64,000 bases of DNA from Tuctoria greenei (taxonomy: Eukaryota; Streptophyta; Magnoliopsida; Poales; Poaceae): the NCBI GenBank assembly GCA_036927565.1, contig JAYESD010000002.1:143909167-143973166 (forward strand). The letters run 5' to 3'. Every line of letters begins with the position of its first letter. The stretch's first letter is position 1. A program made the position numbers and the translations under genes. Positions 19,975-31,556 of the stretch are shown here, piece by piece. Under the pieces are notes generated by a model. It searched no databases, had not been told where the DNA came from, and saw only the letters and a list, made by a program, of their open reading frames with translations.

Positions 19975-22900
19975 AGAATGTCTTGAACTGCCCCCAGTGG
20001 AGTGGGGACGTTGGAGTGTCGTAGCGCCACCATTTGTTGGAGTTGGATACTCAGGCGTCGTCCACTATAGTCGCAGATTCGTCGACGGCAGGCCCCTTGA
20101 GTGGTGTCGGAGCTGGATGCTCTGGCGTCGTCCACCATCATCGTGGAGACGTCGACGGCAGGCCGCTTGGGAGGTACCAGAACTGGATGCTCGGACATCG
20201 TCCACCATCGTCGTGGAGTCGTCGACGGCAGGTCCCTGGTTTACAGGCTATCGCAAGAGAACCCTATCAGCAACAAGAGCAGGGCAGGAGAGTTTACTCA
20301 CTTATCCGCGCTTGGTGCTGTCGTTGATGTTCTGGGACACGACAGGCCCCATGGGAAGTGCCAGAGCTGGATGCTCATGCATCATCCACCATTGTCGTGG
20401 AGACATCGATGGCATACCCCTTGGGAGGTGTCGGAGCTGGATGCTCAGGCCTCGTCCACCATCGTTGTGGAGATGTCAACGGCGGACCCCTTGGGAGGTA
20501 CTGGAGCTTGATGCTCTGATGTCGTCCACCATCGTTGTGGATACATCGAGGGCAGGCCCCTTGGGAGGTACCAGAGCAAGATGCTCCGGTGTCGTCAACC
20601 ATCGTCGTAGAGTCGTCGACGGCACGCCCCTTGGCTGGTGCAAGAGCTGGCAGGCCCCTTGGGTGGTGCGAGAGCTAGATGCTCTGGCGTCGTCCACCAT
20701 CATTGTGGAGATGTCGATGACAGGCCCCTTGGGAAGTACTGGAGCTGGATGCTCCGACGTTGTCCACCATCGTCATAGAGTCATCGACAACATGCCTCTT
20801 GGGTGGTGCCGGAGCTGGATGCTCCGACATCATCCACCATCATCGTAGAGTCGTCAACGGCAGGTCCCTGGTTTACAGGCTATTGCAAGAGAACCTTGTC
20901 AGCAATAAGAGCGGGGCAGGAGAGTTTACTCACTTATCCACACTTGGTGCTGTTGTTGACATTCTGGGACTTCGACGGCAGACCCCTTGGGAGGTGCTGG
21001 AGCTTGATGCTTCGACAATGTCCACCATCATCGTGGAGACGTCGACGGCTGGTCCCTTGGTAGGTGCCAGAGTTGGATCCTTCGGAGTCGTCCACCATCG
21101 TTGTGGAGACATCGATGGCGAGCCCCTTGGGAGGTACCGGAGTTTGATGCTCTAACGTCGTCAACCATCATCGTGGACACCATCGACGGCAGGCCCATTC
21201 GGAGGTACTGGAGCTGGATGCTCCAACGTTTTCCACCATCGTTGTAGAGTCGTCGACGGCAGGCCCCTTGGGTGGTGCCAGAGCTGGATGCTCTGGCGTC
21301 GTCCACCATCGTCGTGGAGACGTTGACGGTAGGCCCCTTGGGAAGTACCAGAGCTAGATGCTCCGGCGTCATCCACCATCATCGTAGAGTTGTCAACGGC
21401 AGACCCCTTGGGTGGTGCGAGAGTTGGATGCTCCGGCGTCGTCCACCATCGTCGTAGAGTGGTCGACGGCAGGCCCCTTGGGGGGTGCCAGAGCTGGATG
21501 CTCCGGCTTCACCAACCATCGCCGTGAGGATGTCGGTGGCATGTCCCTGGTTTACAGGCTATCACAAGAAAACTCTATCAGCAACAAGAGCGGGGCAGGA
21601 GATTGTACTCACTTATCTGCGCTTGGTGCTGTCATTGACGTTCTAGGACGTCGACGACAGGCCCCTTGGGAGGTTTGGGAGCTGGATGCTCCGGCGTCAT
21701 TCACCATCGTTGTAGAGTTGTTGACGGTAGGGCCCTTGGGAGGTACCGGAGCTGGATGTTTCGGCGTCGTCCACCATCCTCGTAGAATCATCGATGGTAG
21801 GTCCCTGGTTTATAGGCTATCGCAAGAGAACCCTATCAACAACTAAAGTGGGGCAGGAGAGTTTACTCACTTATCCGCGCTTGGTGTTGTTGTTGACATT
21901 CTGGGACGTCGACTGCAGGCCGCTTGGGATGTGCCGGAGCTGGATTCTCTGACGTCGTTCACCATCATCGTGGAGAGTCGATGGCAGGCCCATTGGGAGG
22001 TATCAGAGCTGGATACTCTGGCGTCATCCACCATCCTCGTGGAGACATCATCAGCAGGCCCTTTGGGAGGTACTGGAGCTGGATGCTCTGGCGTCGTCCA
22101 CCATCATTGTAGAGTCGTTGATGACACACCCCTTGGGTGGTGCTGGAGCTGGATGCTCTGGCGTTGTCCACCATCGTCGTGGAGAGGTTGACGGCAGGCC
22201 CCTTGGGAAGTATCAGAGCTGGATTCTCCGACATCATCCACTATTGTTGTAGAGTCATCGATGGCATGCCCATTGGGAGGTGCCAAAGCTGGATGCTCCG
22301 GCATCATCCACCATCATCGTAGAGTCGTCGACGGCAGGCACCTTGGGGGGTGTCAGAGCTGGATGCTCTGGAATTGCCCACCATCATCGTGAGGACATCA
22401 ACAGCAGGTCCCTAGTTTAATGGCTATCCCAAGAAAACCCTGTCAGCAACAAGAGCGGGCAAGAGACTTTACTCACTTATCCACTCATGATGCTGTCATT
22501 GACGTTCTAGGACGTCGACGGCAGGCCCCTTGGGAGGTGCTGGAGCTGGATGGTCCGGCGTTGTCCACCATCATCGTGGAGACGTCGACGGCATTCCCCT
22601 TGGTAGGTGTCAGAACTGGAAGCTACGGCGTCGTCCACCATCATTGTGGAGACGTCGACGGTGGGCCCCTTGGGAGGTACCAGAGCTGGATGCTCCAGCG
22701 TCGTCCACCATCGTCGTGGAGACATCGACAGTAGACCCCTTGGTAGGTACCAGAGCCGGATGCTCCGACGTCATCCACCATCTTCGTAGAGTCATCGACG
22801 GCAGGCCCCTTGGGTGGTGCTAGAGCTAGATGCTCCGGCGTCGTCCACCATCGTTGTGGAGACGTCGACGGCAGGCCCCTTGGGAAGTAATGGAGCTGGA

Positions 22901-25900
22901 TGCTCCGGCGTCATCCACCATCGTCGTAGAGTCATCGACGGCAGGCCCCTTGGGTGGTGCTGAAGCTGGTTGCTCCGGTGTCGTCCACGATCGTCATGGA
23001 CACGTCGATGGCAGGCCCCTTGGGAGGTTCCAGAGCTGGATGCTCTGACGTCGTCCACCATCGTCATAGAATCATCGACGGCAGGTCCCTGGTTTATAGG
23101 CTATAGCAAGAGAACCCTGTCAGCAACAAGACCAGGGTAGGAGATTTTACTCAATTATCCGCGCTTGGTGCTGTCGTTGACGTTCTGGGACGTCAACGGC
23201 AGGCCCCTTAGGTGGTGCCAGAGCTGGATGCTCCGGCGTCGTCCACCATCGTCATGGAGACGTCGACAACAGGCCCTTGGGAGGTGTCGGAGCTGGATGC
23301 TTCTGGCGTCGTCTACCATTGTCGTAGAGTCATCGACGGTAGGCCCCTTGGCTGGTGCGAGAGCTGGCAGGCCCCTTGGGTGGTGCGAGAGCTAGATGCT
23401 CTGGCGTTGTCCACCATCATTGTGGAGACGTCGATGACAGGCCCCTTGGGAAGTACTGGAGCTGGATGCTCCGACGTCGTCCACCATCGTCATAGAGTCA
23501 TCGACAACATGCCTCTTAGGTGGTGCCGGAGCTGGATGCTCCGACATCATCCACCATCATCGTAGAGTCGTCAACGGCAGGTCCCTGGTTTACAGGCTAT
23601 TGCAAGAGAACCCTGTCAGCAATAAGAGCAGGGCAGGAGAGTTTACTCACTCATCCACACTTGGTGCTGTTGTTGACATTCTGGGACTTCGACGACAGAC
23701 CCCTTGGGAGGTGCCGGAGCTTGATGCTCTGACAATGTCCACCATCATCGTGGAGACATCGACGGCCGGTCCCTTGGTAGGTGCCAGAGTTGGATCCTTC
23801 GGCGTCGTCCACCATCGTTGTGGAGACATCGATGGCGAGCCCCTTGGGAGGTACCAGAGTTGGATGCTCTGACGTCGTCAACCATCATCATGGACACCAT
23901 CGACGGTAGGCCCATTGGGAGGTACTGGAGCTGGATGCTCCAACGTTTTCCACCATCGTTGTAGAGTCGTCGACGGCAGGCCCCTTGGGTGGTGCCGGAG
24001 CTGGATGCTCTGGCGTCGTCCACCATCGTCGTGGAGACGTTGACGGTAGGCCCCTTGGGAAGTACCAGAGCTAGATGCTCCGACGTCATCCACCATCGTC
24101 GTAGAGTTGTCAACGGCTGACCCCTTGGGTGGTGCGAGAGTTGGATGCTCCGGCGTCATCCACCATCATCGTAGAGTGGTCGACGGCAGGCCCCTTGGGG
24201 GGTGCTAGAGCTGGATGCTCCGGCTTCACCAACCATCACCGTGAGGATGTCGGTGGCATGTCCCTGGTTTACAGGCTATCACAAGAAAACTCTATCAGCA
24301 ACAAGAGCGGGGCAGGAGATTGTACTCACTTATCTGCGCTTGGTGCTGTCATTGACGTTCTAGGACGTCGACGACAGGCCCCTTGGGAGGTTTGGGAGCA
24401 GGATGCTCCGGCGTCGTTCACCATCGATGTAGAGTTGTTGACGGTAGGGCCCTTGGGAGGTACCGGAGCTGGATGTTCCGGCGTCGTCCACCATCCTCGT
24501 AGAATCATCGATGGTAGGTCCCTTGTTTATAGGCTATCGCAAGAGAACCCTATCAACAACTAAAGTGGGGCAGGAGAGTTTACTCACTTATCCGCGCTTG
24601 GTGTTGTCGTTAACATTCTGGGACGTCGACTGCAGGCCCCTTGGGATGTGCCGGAGCTGGATTCTCTGACGTCGTTCACCATCATCGTGGAGATGTCGAC
24701 GGCAGGCCCATTGGGAGGTATCAGAGCTGGATACTCTGGCGTCATCCACCATCCTCGTGGAGACATCATCAGCAGACCCTTTTGGAGGTACTGGAGATGG
24801 ATGCTCTGGCGTCGTCCACCATCATTGTAGAGTCGTTGACGACACACCCCTTGGGTGGTGCTGGAGCTGGATGCTCCGGCGTTGTCCACCATCGACGTGG
24901 AGAGGTTGACGGCAGGCCCCTTGGGAAGTATCAGAGCTGGATTCTCCGACATCATTCACCATTGTCGTAGAGTCATCGATGGCATGCCCATTGGGAGGTG
25001 CCGAAGCTGGATGCTCCGGCATCATCCACCATCATCATAGAGTCGTCGACGGCAGGCACCTTGGGGGGTGTCAGAGCTGGATGCTCTGGAATTGCCCACC
25101 ATCATCGTGAGGACATCGACAGCAGGTCCCTAGTTTAATGGCTATCGCAAGAAAACCCTGTCAGCAACAAGAGCGGGCAAGAGACTTTACTCACTTATCC
25201 ACTCATGATGATGTCATTGACGTTCTAGGACGTCGACGGCAGGCCCCTTGGGAGGTGCTGGAGCTGGATGGTCCGGCGTTGTCCACCATCATCGTGGAGA
25301 CATCGAAGGCATTCCCCTTGGTAGGTGTTAGAGCTGGAAGCTACGGCATCGTCCACCATCATCGTGGAGACGTCGACGGTGGGCCCCTTGGGAGGTACCA
25401 GAGCTGGATGCTCCAGCGTCGTCCACCATCGTCGTGGAGACATCGATAGTAGACCCTTGGTAGGTACCAGAGCCGGATGCTCCGACGTCATCCACCATCT
25501 TCGTAGAGTCGTCGACGGCAGGCCCCTTGGGTGGTGCTAGAGCTGGATGCTCCGGCGTCGTCCACCATCGTTGTGGAGACGTCGACGGCAGGCCCCTTGG
25601 GAAGTAATGGAGCTGGATGCTCCGGCGTCGTCCACCATCGTTGTAGAGTCATCGACGGTAGGCCCCTTGGGTGGTGCTGAAGCTGGTTGCTCCGGTGTCG
25701 TTCACGATCGTCATGGACACGTCGACGGCAGGCCCCTTGGGAGGTTCCAGAGCTGGATGCTCCGACGTCATCCACCATCGTCGTAGAATCATCGACGGCA
25801 GGTCCCTGGTTTATAGGCTATAGCAAGAGAACCCTGTCAGCAACAAGACCATGGTAGGAGATTTTACTCAATTATCCGCGCTTGGTGATGTCGTTGACGT

Positions 25901-26335
25901 TCTGGGACGTCAACGGCAGGCCCCTTAGGTGGTGCCAGAGCTGGATGCTCCGGCGCCGTCCACCATCGTCGTGGAGACGTCGACAACAGGCCCCTTGGGA
26001 GGTGTCGGAGCTGGATGCTTCTGGCGTCGTCTACCATTGTCGTAGAGTCATCGACGGCAGGCCCCTTGGGAAGTGCCGGAGCTGGGTGCTCCGGCGTCGT
26101 CCATCATCTTCGTGTAGATGTCGATGATAGGCCCCTGGTTTACAGGCTATCACAAGGGAACCCTGTTAGCAACAAGAGAGAGGCAGGAGAGTTTACTCAC
26201 TTATCCGCGCTTGGTTCTGTCGTTGACATTCTTGGACATTGATGGCAGGCCCCTTGGGAGGTGCCAAAGCTGGATGCTCTGTCGTCATCCACCATCGTCG
26301 TAGAGTCGTCGACGGTAGGCTCCTTGGAAGATGCT
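19975..26335. repeat. Large minisatellite, about 70-base unit, inside TatNA-1
   Basis: More than 6 kb of head-to-tail units with landmarks 'aggccccttgggaggt', 'gagctggatgctccggcg', 'tcgtccaccatcgtcgt' and 'ggagacgtcgacggc'. Two unit types alternate (ggaggtacc...gtggagacgtc and ggtggtgcc...gtagagtcgtc). About twelve times a longer spacer of about 120 bases interrupts the units (starts 'ggtccctggtttacaggc', ends 'gacgttctgggacgtcgac'; for example 20232, 20863, 21543, 23580). Because 70 is not a multiple of 3 and stops are rare, both strands show long meaningless open frames (up to 300 codons). The array sits where pol would be. Confidence 0.92.
20620..26056. repeat. Higher-order tandem duplication of 2718 bases within the minisatellite
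   Basis: The segments at about 20620-23337 and 23338-26056 are near-identical in order and in private variants. 'gcttctggcgtcgtctacc' occurs at 23299 and 26017, 'caccttggggggtgtcagag' near 22339 and 25057, and 'gatgtcggtggcatgtccc' near 21530 and 24247. Spacing between matching points is about 2717-2718 bases. Confidence 0.85.
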
Positions 26336-27157
26336 GGGGCCGTTTGTTCTGCACATATGATAGAAGCAAGGTGGACTAGTTTGCTTGTTGATTTACCTGT
26401 AGCTCTCCCTTAGCTCTGTCATGCGTTACTTTCCAGGGCTGACTCACAGGGCCTGGGTAATTCAGTGCGTTGGTGCTTCAAGGCCCGGCTCCCGTCGTCC
26501 TCAGGGTGTGAGCTTTCTGGCTCTCCATACTTGGTTGTAGCTCTGGGAGGCAGGGTGTGTACGCTTAGGGTACACGACCAGGCTAAGCAGTTTACACCCC
26601 TTGGACCTCCTGTTCGGCATAGGCCTTTCTTGGGGAACCTTCTGGCGTCACAGGGCCCTAATGACAAGAGGGGCCAGAAGAACCCCTCATACACCGCAGG
26701 TACCTCAAGCAGACCCGCCTGCATTAGGACTGCATGACTCCTGCATGGGTGTGTTACAGAGTGTACAATCGCGCATATAAAATAATACGCAATAAACGAG
26801 TCTTAGTGTGGCATGTTCATAAACATAATGCATAAGTAAATGGACAATGTTCTTAAGAAGCCTTTAAGTAAAACAATGATTTTTTGATAGGAGTTCATAG
26901 GGGGTGACAGGCTTTTACAAAAGAGGGCAATGGCTTGCCTCCGGATGATGAGGGAGGTATGGTACACAGGCTTAGGGTTCGAAACCAAGCTAAGCTGGCT
27001 GCACACTCTGGGCCTGACCCTCCCGGTGCTTGGTTGTCCATAGTGCTACTCCTAAGCCCTACGATATCCTTTACACTATTCTACTAAGACTAGTTTTTAT
27101 AATAGGGGTGCCCAAAGCTCCATGGGTAGCTGCGATGGTTGGCGGGCAACCTTGCTG
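26336..27157. other. TatNA-1 interval between minisatellite and protease remnant
   Basis: About 820 bases without a recognisable domain on either strand. A minus-strand open frame of about 101 codons (26419-26724) has no family resemblance I can name. In an autonomous Tat element the RT-RNase H-integrase region would lie here. Confidence 0.45.
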
Positions 27158-28056
27158 TCAACAGCTACTTAGAGGGGCGATGAGTGAGCATCCATATTTC
27201 CTACCTTGACCGCCCGTCTTGCGAGTGGTCCGAGCAGAGCCGGGACTGGGCTTGGAAGATTTGATGGAGGTGTCGATGCTGCCGAAGGGTTGTAGCTGAG
27301 GCACGACGGGTGCTCTGCGCTGTCGTGAGCTTGGCAGAGGCCAACTTGATCCAGCACCGATCGGGATAGGTGTTGGCTCTGCTGTGAGTGCTTGGAGCTG
27401 CTCCAAGGCTAACACTGCAGCGGTGCGATCTCCGCGGATCTTGAGGACGCTGGAGGGGGTTGGCATCTTCAAGAAGAGGTAGCCGTAGTGGGCTACAACC
27501 ATGAACTGGTACAGGGCAGCCCTGTCGATATTGGCATTGAAGGGGAGGCTGACATCGGCGACGTCAAAGAGGATGTTCTCCGTCCTGTATGTGTCAGGAG
27601 TCCCGAAGGTCACCCGTAGGTGGATGTTGCCGTATGGGATGATGCTCCTGGGTCCCACCCCCGAGAATGGGCTCGAGGAGGCCAGCTTGGATGCCAGGAT
27701 CTGCAACTGTTTGAAGGCTGCAAGACTGAGGAGGTTGAGTTCGGTCCCGCCATCATCAAGACGTAGTGGAGCTTGATGTTTGCTATGGTGGGGGCGACAG
27801 GGAGAGGTAGGACCCCTGCCCTGGCCATGTTCTTGGGGAAGTCAGAGATGTCAAATATGATCGGTGTCTCCTTCCAGTTGTGGTGCTGAGGCGGAGTGGG
27901 TACAGGGGCTATCGAAGCCACCGCACGGAGAAGGGTATTGACCGCATTCCGGGACGCAGGATCCCAAGACCCTCCGAAGATGACGTGGAGGGTCTTGCGA
28001 TGCTCGTTGTCACTGCTGGCATCGGAGTCCTCATCTTGGTGGACCACTTTGATGCC
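27158..28056 (-). pseudogene. TatNA-1 protease region remnant
   Basis: Reading leftward: HRKTLHVIFGGS, IIFDISDFPKNMARAGVLPLPVAPTI, then NIKLHYVLM, then SSPFSGVGP, IPYGNIHLRVTFGTP, FDVADVSLPFNANIDR and MVVAHYGYLFLKMPTP. This matches line by line the protease region of Tat-C (50700-51360), where VIDGGARLNLIS stands at the aspartic-protease active-site position. In TatNA-1 that motif is shifted out of frame. The frame changes near 27720. After about 27200 the similarity ends, and neither RT nor integrase follows. Confidence 0.7.
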
Positions 28057-28830
28057 CCACTATTGCTTCTGGTACTCTAGCTCCTCGTCATTGTCGATGT
28101 TGGGTTCGACCTCCTGCTTGCCCTCCCGTTGGCGAAAGGGGGAGCCGTTCGGGCGCTGCTGCGCCCACTCTTGGTAGCATTCGGCGCACCTGTTTATCTC
28201 CCGACACTCGCTCGCGGTGTGTTCTTTAGTCTTGTGCACCGGGCAGGGCTCGACGTCTTCATCAGTGGCAGGTGGCTGACGAGGGCGTTTCTTCGAGCGT
28301 GGGGGTTTGCCTCCTCCGATTGCAGCTACTGCCGCGACGAGGGGTCCATGCAGCGACTTGTTCTGGCCGCCACCGTGGTTCTTGTTCTTCCTTTTGCTGC
28401 TATCAGGGGTAGCGGCTCCTTCTCCATTCGTGGCCTTCTGTTGCCCTGGTGCACCGATCAGCGATGGAGAAGAGCTCGGAGACATGTTGCACGTTGTGCG
28501 TAACTAACTTCTCGAGCATCATGCAGTCACGTTGATGGCGGCGATGATGAAGTGGTCGATGTCTCAGACCCACTGCTGAACCACTCCCTGAGAGGCGTTC
28601 AGCGACAATGGGCGGTGAAAGAGAGTTCTGGTCACCGCCAAAGCGCTCCTCGGGCTCGCTGTTGGGGGCGCTGGTGGAGCCGACTGAGCTGGGGCATGTC
28701 CTGACATGCTATTTTGGCCAACCGTACCTGCACAGGGGTGAGACAGACCAGAGAGTGCCACTCGAGCGACGGATCTGGTCACCGGACGACGGCTGCGAAA
28801 ACCACCTTCCATGGGCCTGATGAACACCAT
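28057..28830 (-). pseudogene. TatNA-1 gag remnant with core deleted
   Basis: In minus sense it starts near 28830 (MVFIRPMEGG). It shows SPRSALAVTRTLFHRP and VVQQWV-stop-DIDHFIIAAIN, equivalent to the N-terminal gag part of Tat-C (SPESALAAARTLL, QQWINDVDHLVTAALN). It then jumps at about 28530 to MLEKLVTHNVQHVSELFSIADRC, the segment after the capsid domain in Tat-C, followed by the zinc-knuckle-like CPVHKTKEHTASEC. The roughly 600-base capsid core (Retrotrans_gag) present in Tat-C at 49480-50120 is missing. Confidence 0.7.
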
Positions 28831-28869
28831 GGTGGTGAAAACGCTACGACTTTTTTGAGGGAAAAATCC

Positions 28870-28887
28870 CCTACATTGCGCACCAAA
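28870..28887 (-). other. Primer-binding site of TatNA-1
   Basis: On the minus strand TTTGGTGCGCAATGTAGG directly follows the LTR end (..TTTGACA). It corresponds to TTTGGCGCGCCAGGAAGG in Tat-C with several substitutions. Confidence 0.7.
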
Positions 28888-29588
28888 TGTCAAAGTGCTA
28901 ATGTGACACTTCCTTCGGGAAGAAGATTATGTGACACAGTGGTTTTTATGTGGTTTGGGCTGCAAGGAGCGTAACACCCTACTCCACGGTGGATTGTATT
29001 GTTGATGAGTGTGTATGCGCGTGTGTGTATATCGGGGATTCTGAGTCTGGTCCTTGTATCAGTGGCGGTCCGGGCCTTTTACAGTCAAGATTGGACGCCT
29101 TACAAGTGGGGTCCCGGGGCCCCACAGGTGGTCCCGGGGCGATCTTATCCTAAAGATCTAAGGCTTCTTCTGTAAGCTTGCTCTTACCGCGGAGTTGAGG
29201 ACTCACCGTCTTGCAGCCCATGTTGTGAGTAGCCCACGCGCCATTGCTGATATTGGTAGAGAATGTCCCATCCAAATGTCTCTGGTGCCGTAAGCTACCC
29301 ACCTAGCGGAGTGGGATAGGCCTGCGGCGTCTTTACTGTGATGCGATTAGTCGTAGCAGTACCTGACATTAGGCGTGCGCTGCGCCATGCGCCTAGGGAA
29401 GTCGCGTATCTTCAAGGCTTGATGAAGACAAGGCACACCGCCCTCTTAACTTCCTCACTATCCGCTCAGGTCAAGTGGACTGACCATGCGGCCCTCGGGG
29501 AGCTCTCCGCCATGGTGGAGGCCACGCCCGTCTCGCGGGCCATGTGGCAGCTCGAGAGCTCACCTCCGTGGGGGGGGGGGGGGCAGGT
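28888..29588 (-). repeat. TatNA-1 5' LTR, first part
   Basis: The plus-strand start TGTCAAAGTGCTAATG is next to the primer site. The sequence follows the left LTR (15109-16206) through 'gtaacaccctactccacggtgg' up to a run of 14 G and CAGGT at 29584-29588, where Sire-1 is inserted. The TATA box is mutated here. Confidence 0.85.
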
Positions 29589-29695
29589 TGTAAGACCTAT
29601 GTGTGCTGAATACATTGGCTTGTAGTGAATACACTTGGCTTTGATGATAAAAGTTTTAAATATCACCAAAACACCTTTTTATCAAGGTCCGACTC

Positions 29696-30125
29696 TAGCT
29701 CCGAGTTACAGCAAGGTCCGACGATAGGTCCGGCTTGTTTTGGGTAGCTCCGGCTACGTTAGATGCTAGGTCCGGCTTCTTGGTAAGGTCTGACCAGCTT
29801 TAGTTAGCTCCGGTGAGCTTTATGTTTAGTTCCGGCATGTCTTAGATAGCTCCGGCATATATCTGATAGCTCCGACATGTTTTTGCTAAGCTCCGAATTA
29901 CTTTGTCTAGCTCCGGTTTTGGGTTGACTAGTTCCGACTAGTTTTGGTAAGCTCCGGATCCAGGATCTACTAGTTTTGGTAAGCTCCGGCGCTAGGTTCA
30001 CTAGCTCTTGTTAGCTCCGGCTCAAGCTCCGGGTTGCTCTGGCAAGGTCCGGAACCTGACTGCAGTGTTTCTTGTTAGCTCCGGCTCAAGCTCCGGGTTG
30101 CTCTGGCAAGGTCCGGAACTTGACC
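29696..30125. repeat. Array of AGCTCCGG / AGGTCCGG motifs in Sire-1 LTR
   Basis: About twenty short motifs of the form AGCTCCGG, AGGTCCGG, AGTTCCGG or one-base variants are spaced about 15-35 bases apart, upstream of the TATA box. At least ten are exact AGCTCCGG. A 63-base block containing three motifs is directly repeated (30014 and 30077). The same array is at 38231-38660 in the 3' LTR. Repeated short palindromic motifs upstream of the promoter are a described property of Sirevirus LTRs. Confidence 0.8.
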
Positions 30126-30876
30126 AAAGTGCTTCTACTGCTTATTTGCAATGTTTCGTACTTGCTTTACAAGATTGGAAAGATTGCTTAGTATTCATTT
30201 GCTAAGTTTTTGGTGCGTTTTGGATGATACGGTTGATATCGTTTTCTACTGTGGTTTTGCAACATGCTTATGTGAGGTTCTCACGTAAGGTGTTGTGTTC
30301 GGAACTAACGTGAGTCAAGTCGAGGACTTGGGCTCGTATGGATTGTTTGTTTATTCATGTGCAGGTGTTGCTTGACTTCAAGTCATGGCTGGTGACAGGA
30401 TCCATTGGACTAGTCTCAGGAGGAGATGAGGTTCCAACAACCAAGTTCGGGAGGAACTGTGGTTGAGCGGGTCAGGAGGTCGCGCAGGATGATTGAATCA
30501 AGGGCAGTGCATATGAAGGTCGAAGGAAGGTGTTCGCACGTATGCATGCGGTGCATGACGTGGCAATATGCTTCTAGAGACGGATTATGGGAGGAAGATC
30601 TGATTGGAAGGATCGGATCGTATCGGTTGAAGACTTTGGCTGCGGCAGAGTTGGTTATGGCTCGGTATGGGAAGTATCGAGTTGGTTATGTTAGGATTTC
30701 GTGTGTATCACGAATTTGAGTTGTTTAGGAATGTGGGATACGTTCCTAAGGTGTTTGGAAGTCTTAAGATTGCTTCTATCTGCGTATAGAAGAATCTTGA
30801 GCAGTTATGGTAAGTTCCGATTGTGATCGGATTAGGATTAGAGTTCTAGTTGTATTGGGATGGCCTAAGGGCTGGT

Positions 30877-30884
30877 TATATAAG
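30877..30884 (+). promoter_or_regulatory. TATA box of Sire-1 5' LTR
   Basis: TATATAAG within the LTR, downstream of the motif array. The copy in the 3' LTR is at 39412-39419, and the inverted copy of Sire-1b is near 60453. Confidence 0.65.
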
Positions 30885-31496
30885 CAAGGGAAGGCCAAAG
30901 CTCGTGGTAGACGACTTTGGGGCTGTTCCTCTTGTGTTCTATTGAATAAAATTCATAGTTTGAAGGAACTTTTGTGCCTTGTTCGTCCGACTTGTTCCAG
31001 ACAAGTTTTACTCGTCGAGTTTCTGGACAGCACTACCTTTCGACGGTGGTTTTAGCATAACTCGAGTTTTACTGATCCAATTGACGTGATTCTTTTTCGG
31101 TTGTCTTCACAACTTGATTAACTATCATCTGCCAAAATTTCACGGTCATTGGATTTGTGGTTTTTGTGCTACACGAGTTTCTTTTCAGCATTCCAGAAAC
31201 TGTTTTTCTCGAGTAGGTCAGATTGACCAGTGTTTGATCTTTTGATCATAACTTGAGTTGTTCTCAACGGATTTGAGTAATTCTTTTTGTATTGTCTTCG
31301 TGACTTGATTCTCTCTGATATCTATCACTTTTGTCACGGTGAAACACGTTTAGATTAGTCTCATACACGATTTATTTAACAGATCGTTTTTCTACCAAAG
31401 GGATTAGGGTTTTATTGTTTCCGCTGCGTAAGATTTTTAAATCTACCATTCACCCCCCCCTCTGGTAGCTTTTCACGTGCTCTTCGATCCTACAAT

Positions 31497-31509
31497 TGGT
31501 ATCAGAGCC
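31497..31509 (+). other. Primer-binding site (initiator tRNA-Met type) of Sire-1
   Basis: TGGTATCAGAGCC two bases after the LTR end. It is the standard primer site of plant copia elements. Confidence 0.92.
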
Positions 31510-31556
31510 ACGGTGCTCTAATCTTTGTGATTTGCACGTGTTTTTGACTAATCATC

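Larger units (their letters stand above)
29589..31494 (+). repeat. Sire-1 5' LTR
   Basis: 1906 bases, TGTAAGACCTATG to CGATCCTACA. It holds a motif array (29696-30125), a TATA box (30877-30884) and a poly-C stretch near the end (31453-31460). Confidence 0.95.

Noticed and set aside
19946..26303. Many open frames of 60-300 codons on both strands (for example 19946-20848)
   Set aside because: They are translations of the 70-base minisatellite in changing frames. Open frames on both strands result from rare stop codons, and no start context or domain is present.
27501..28507. Plus-strand frames of 66-124 codons opposite TatNA-1 gag/protease
   Set aside because: Antisense shadows. The minus strand matches the gag/protease of Tat-C.
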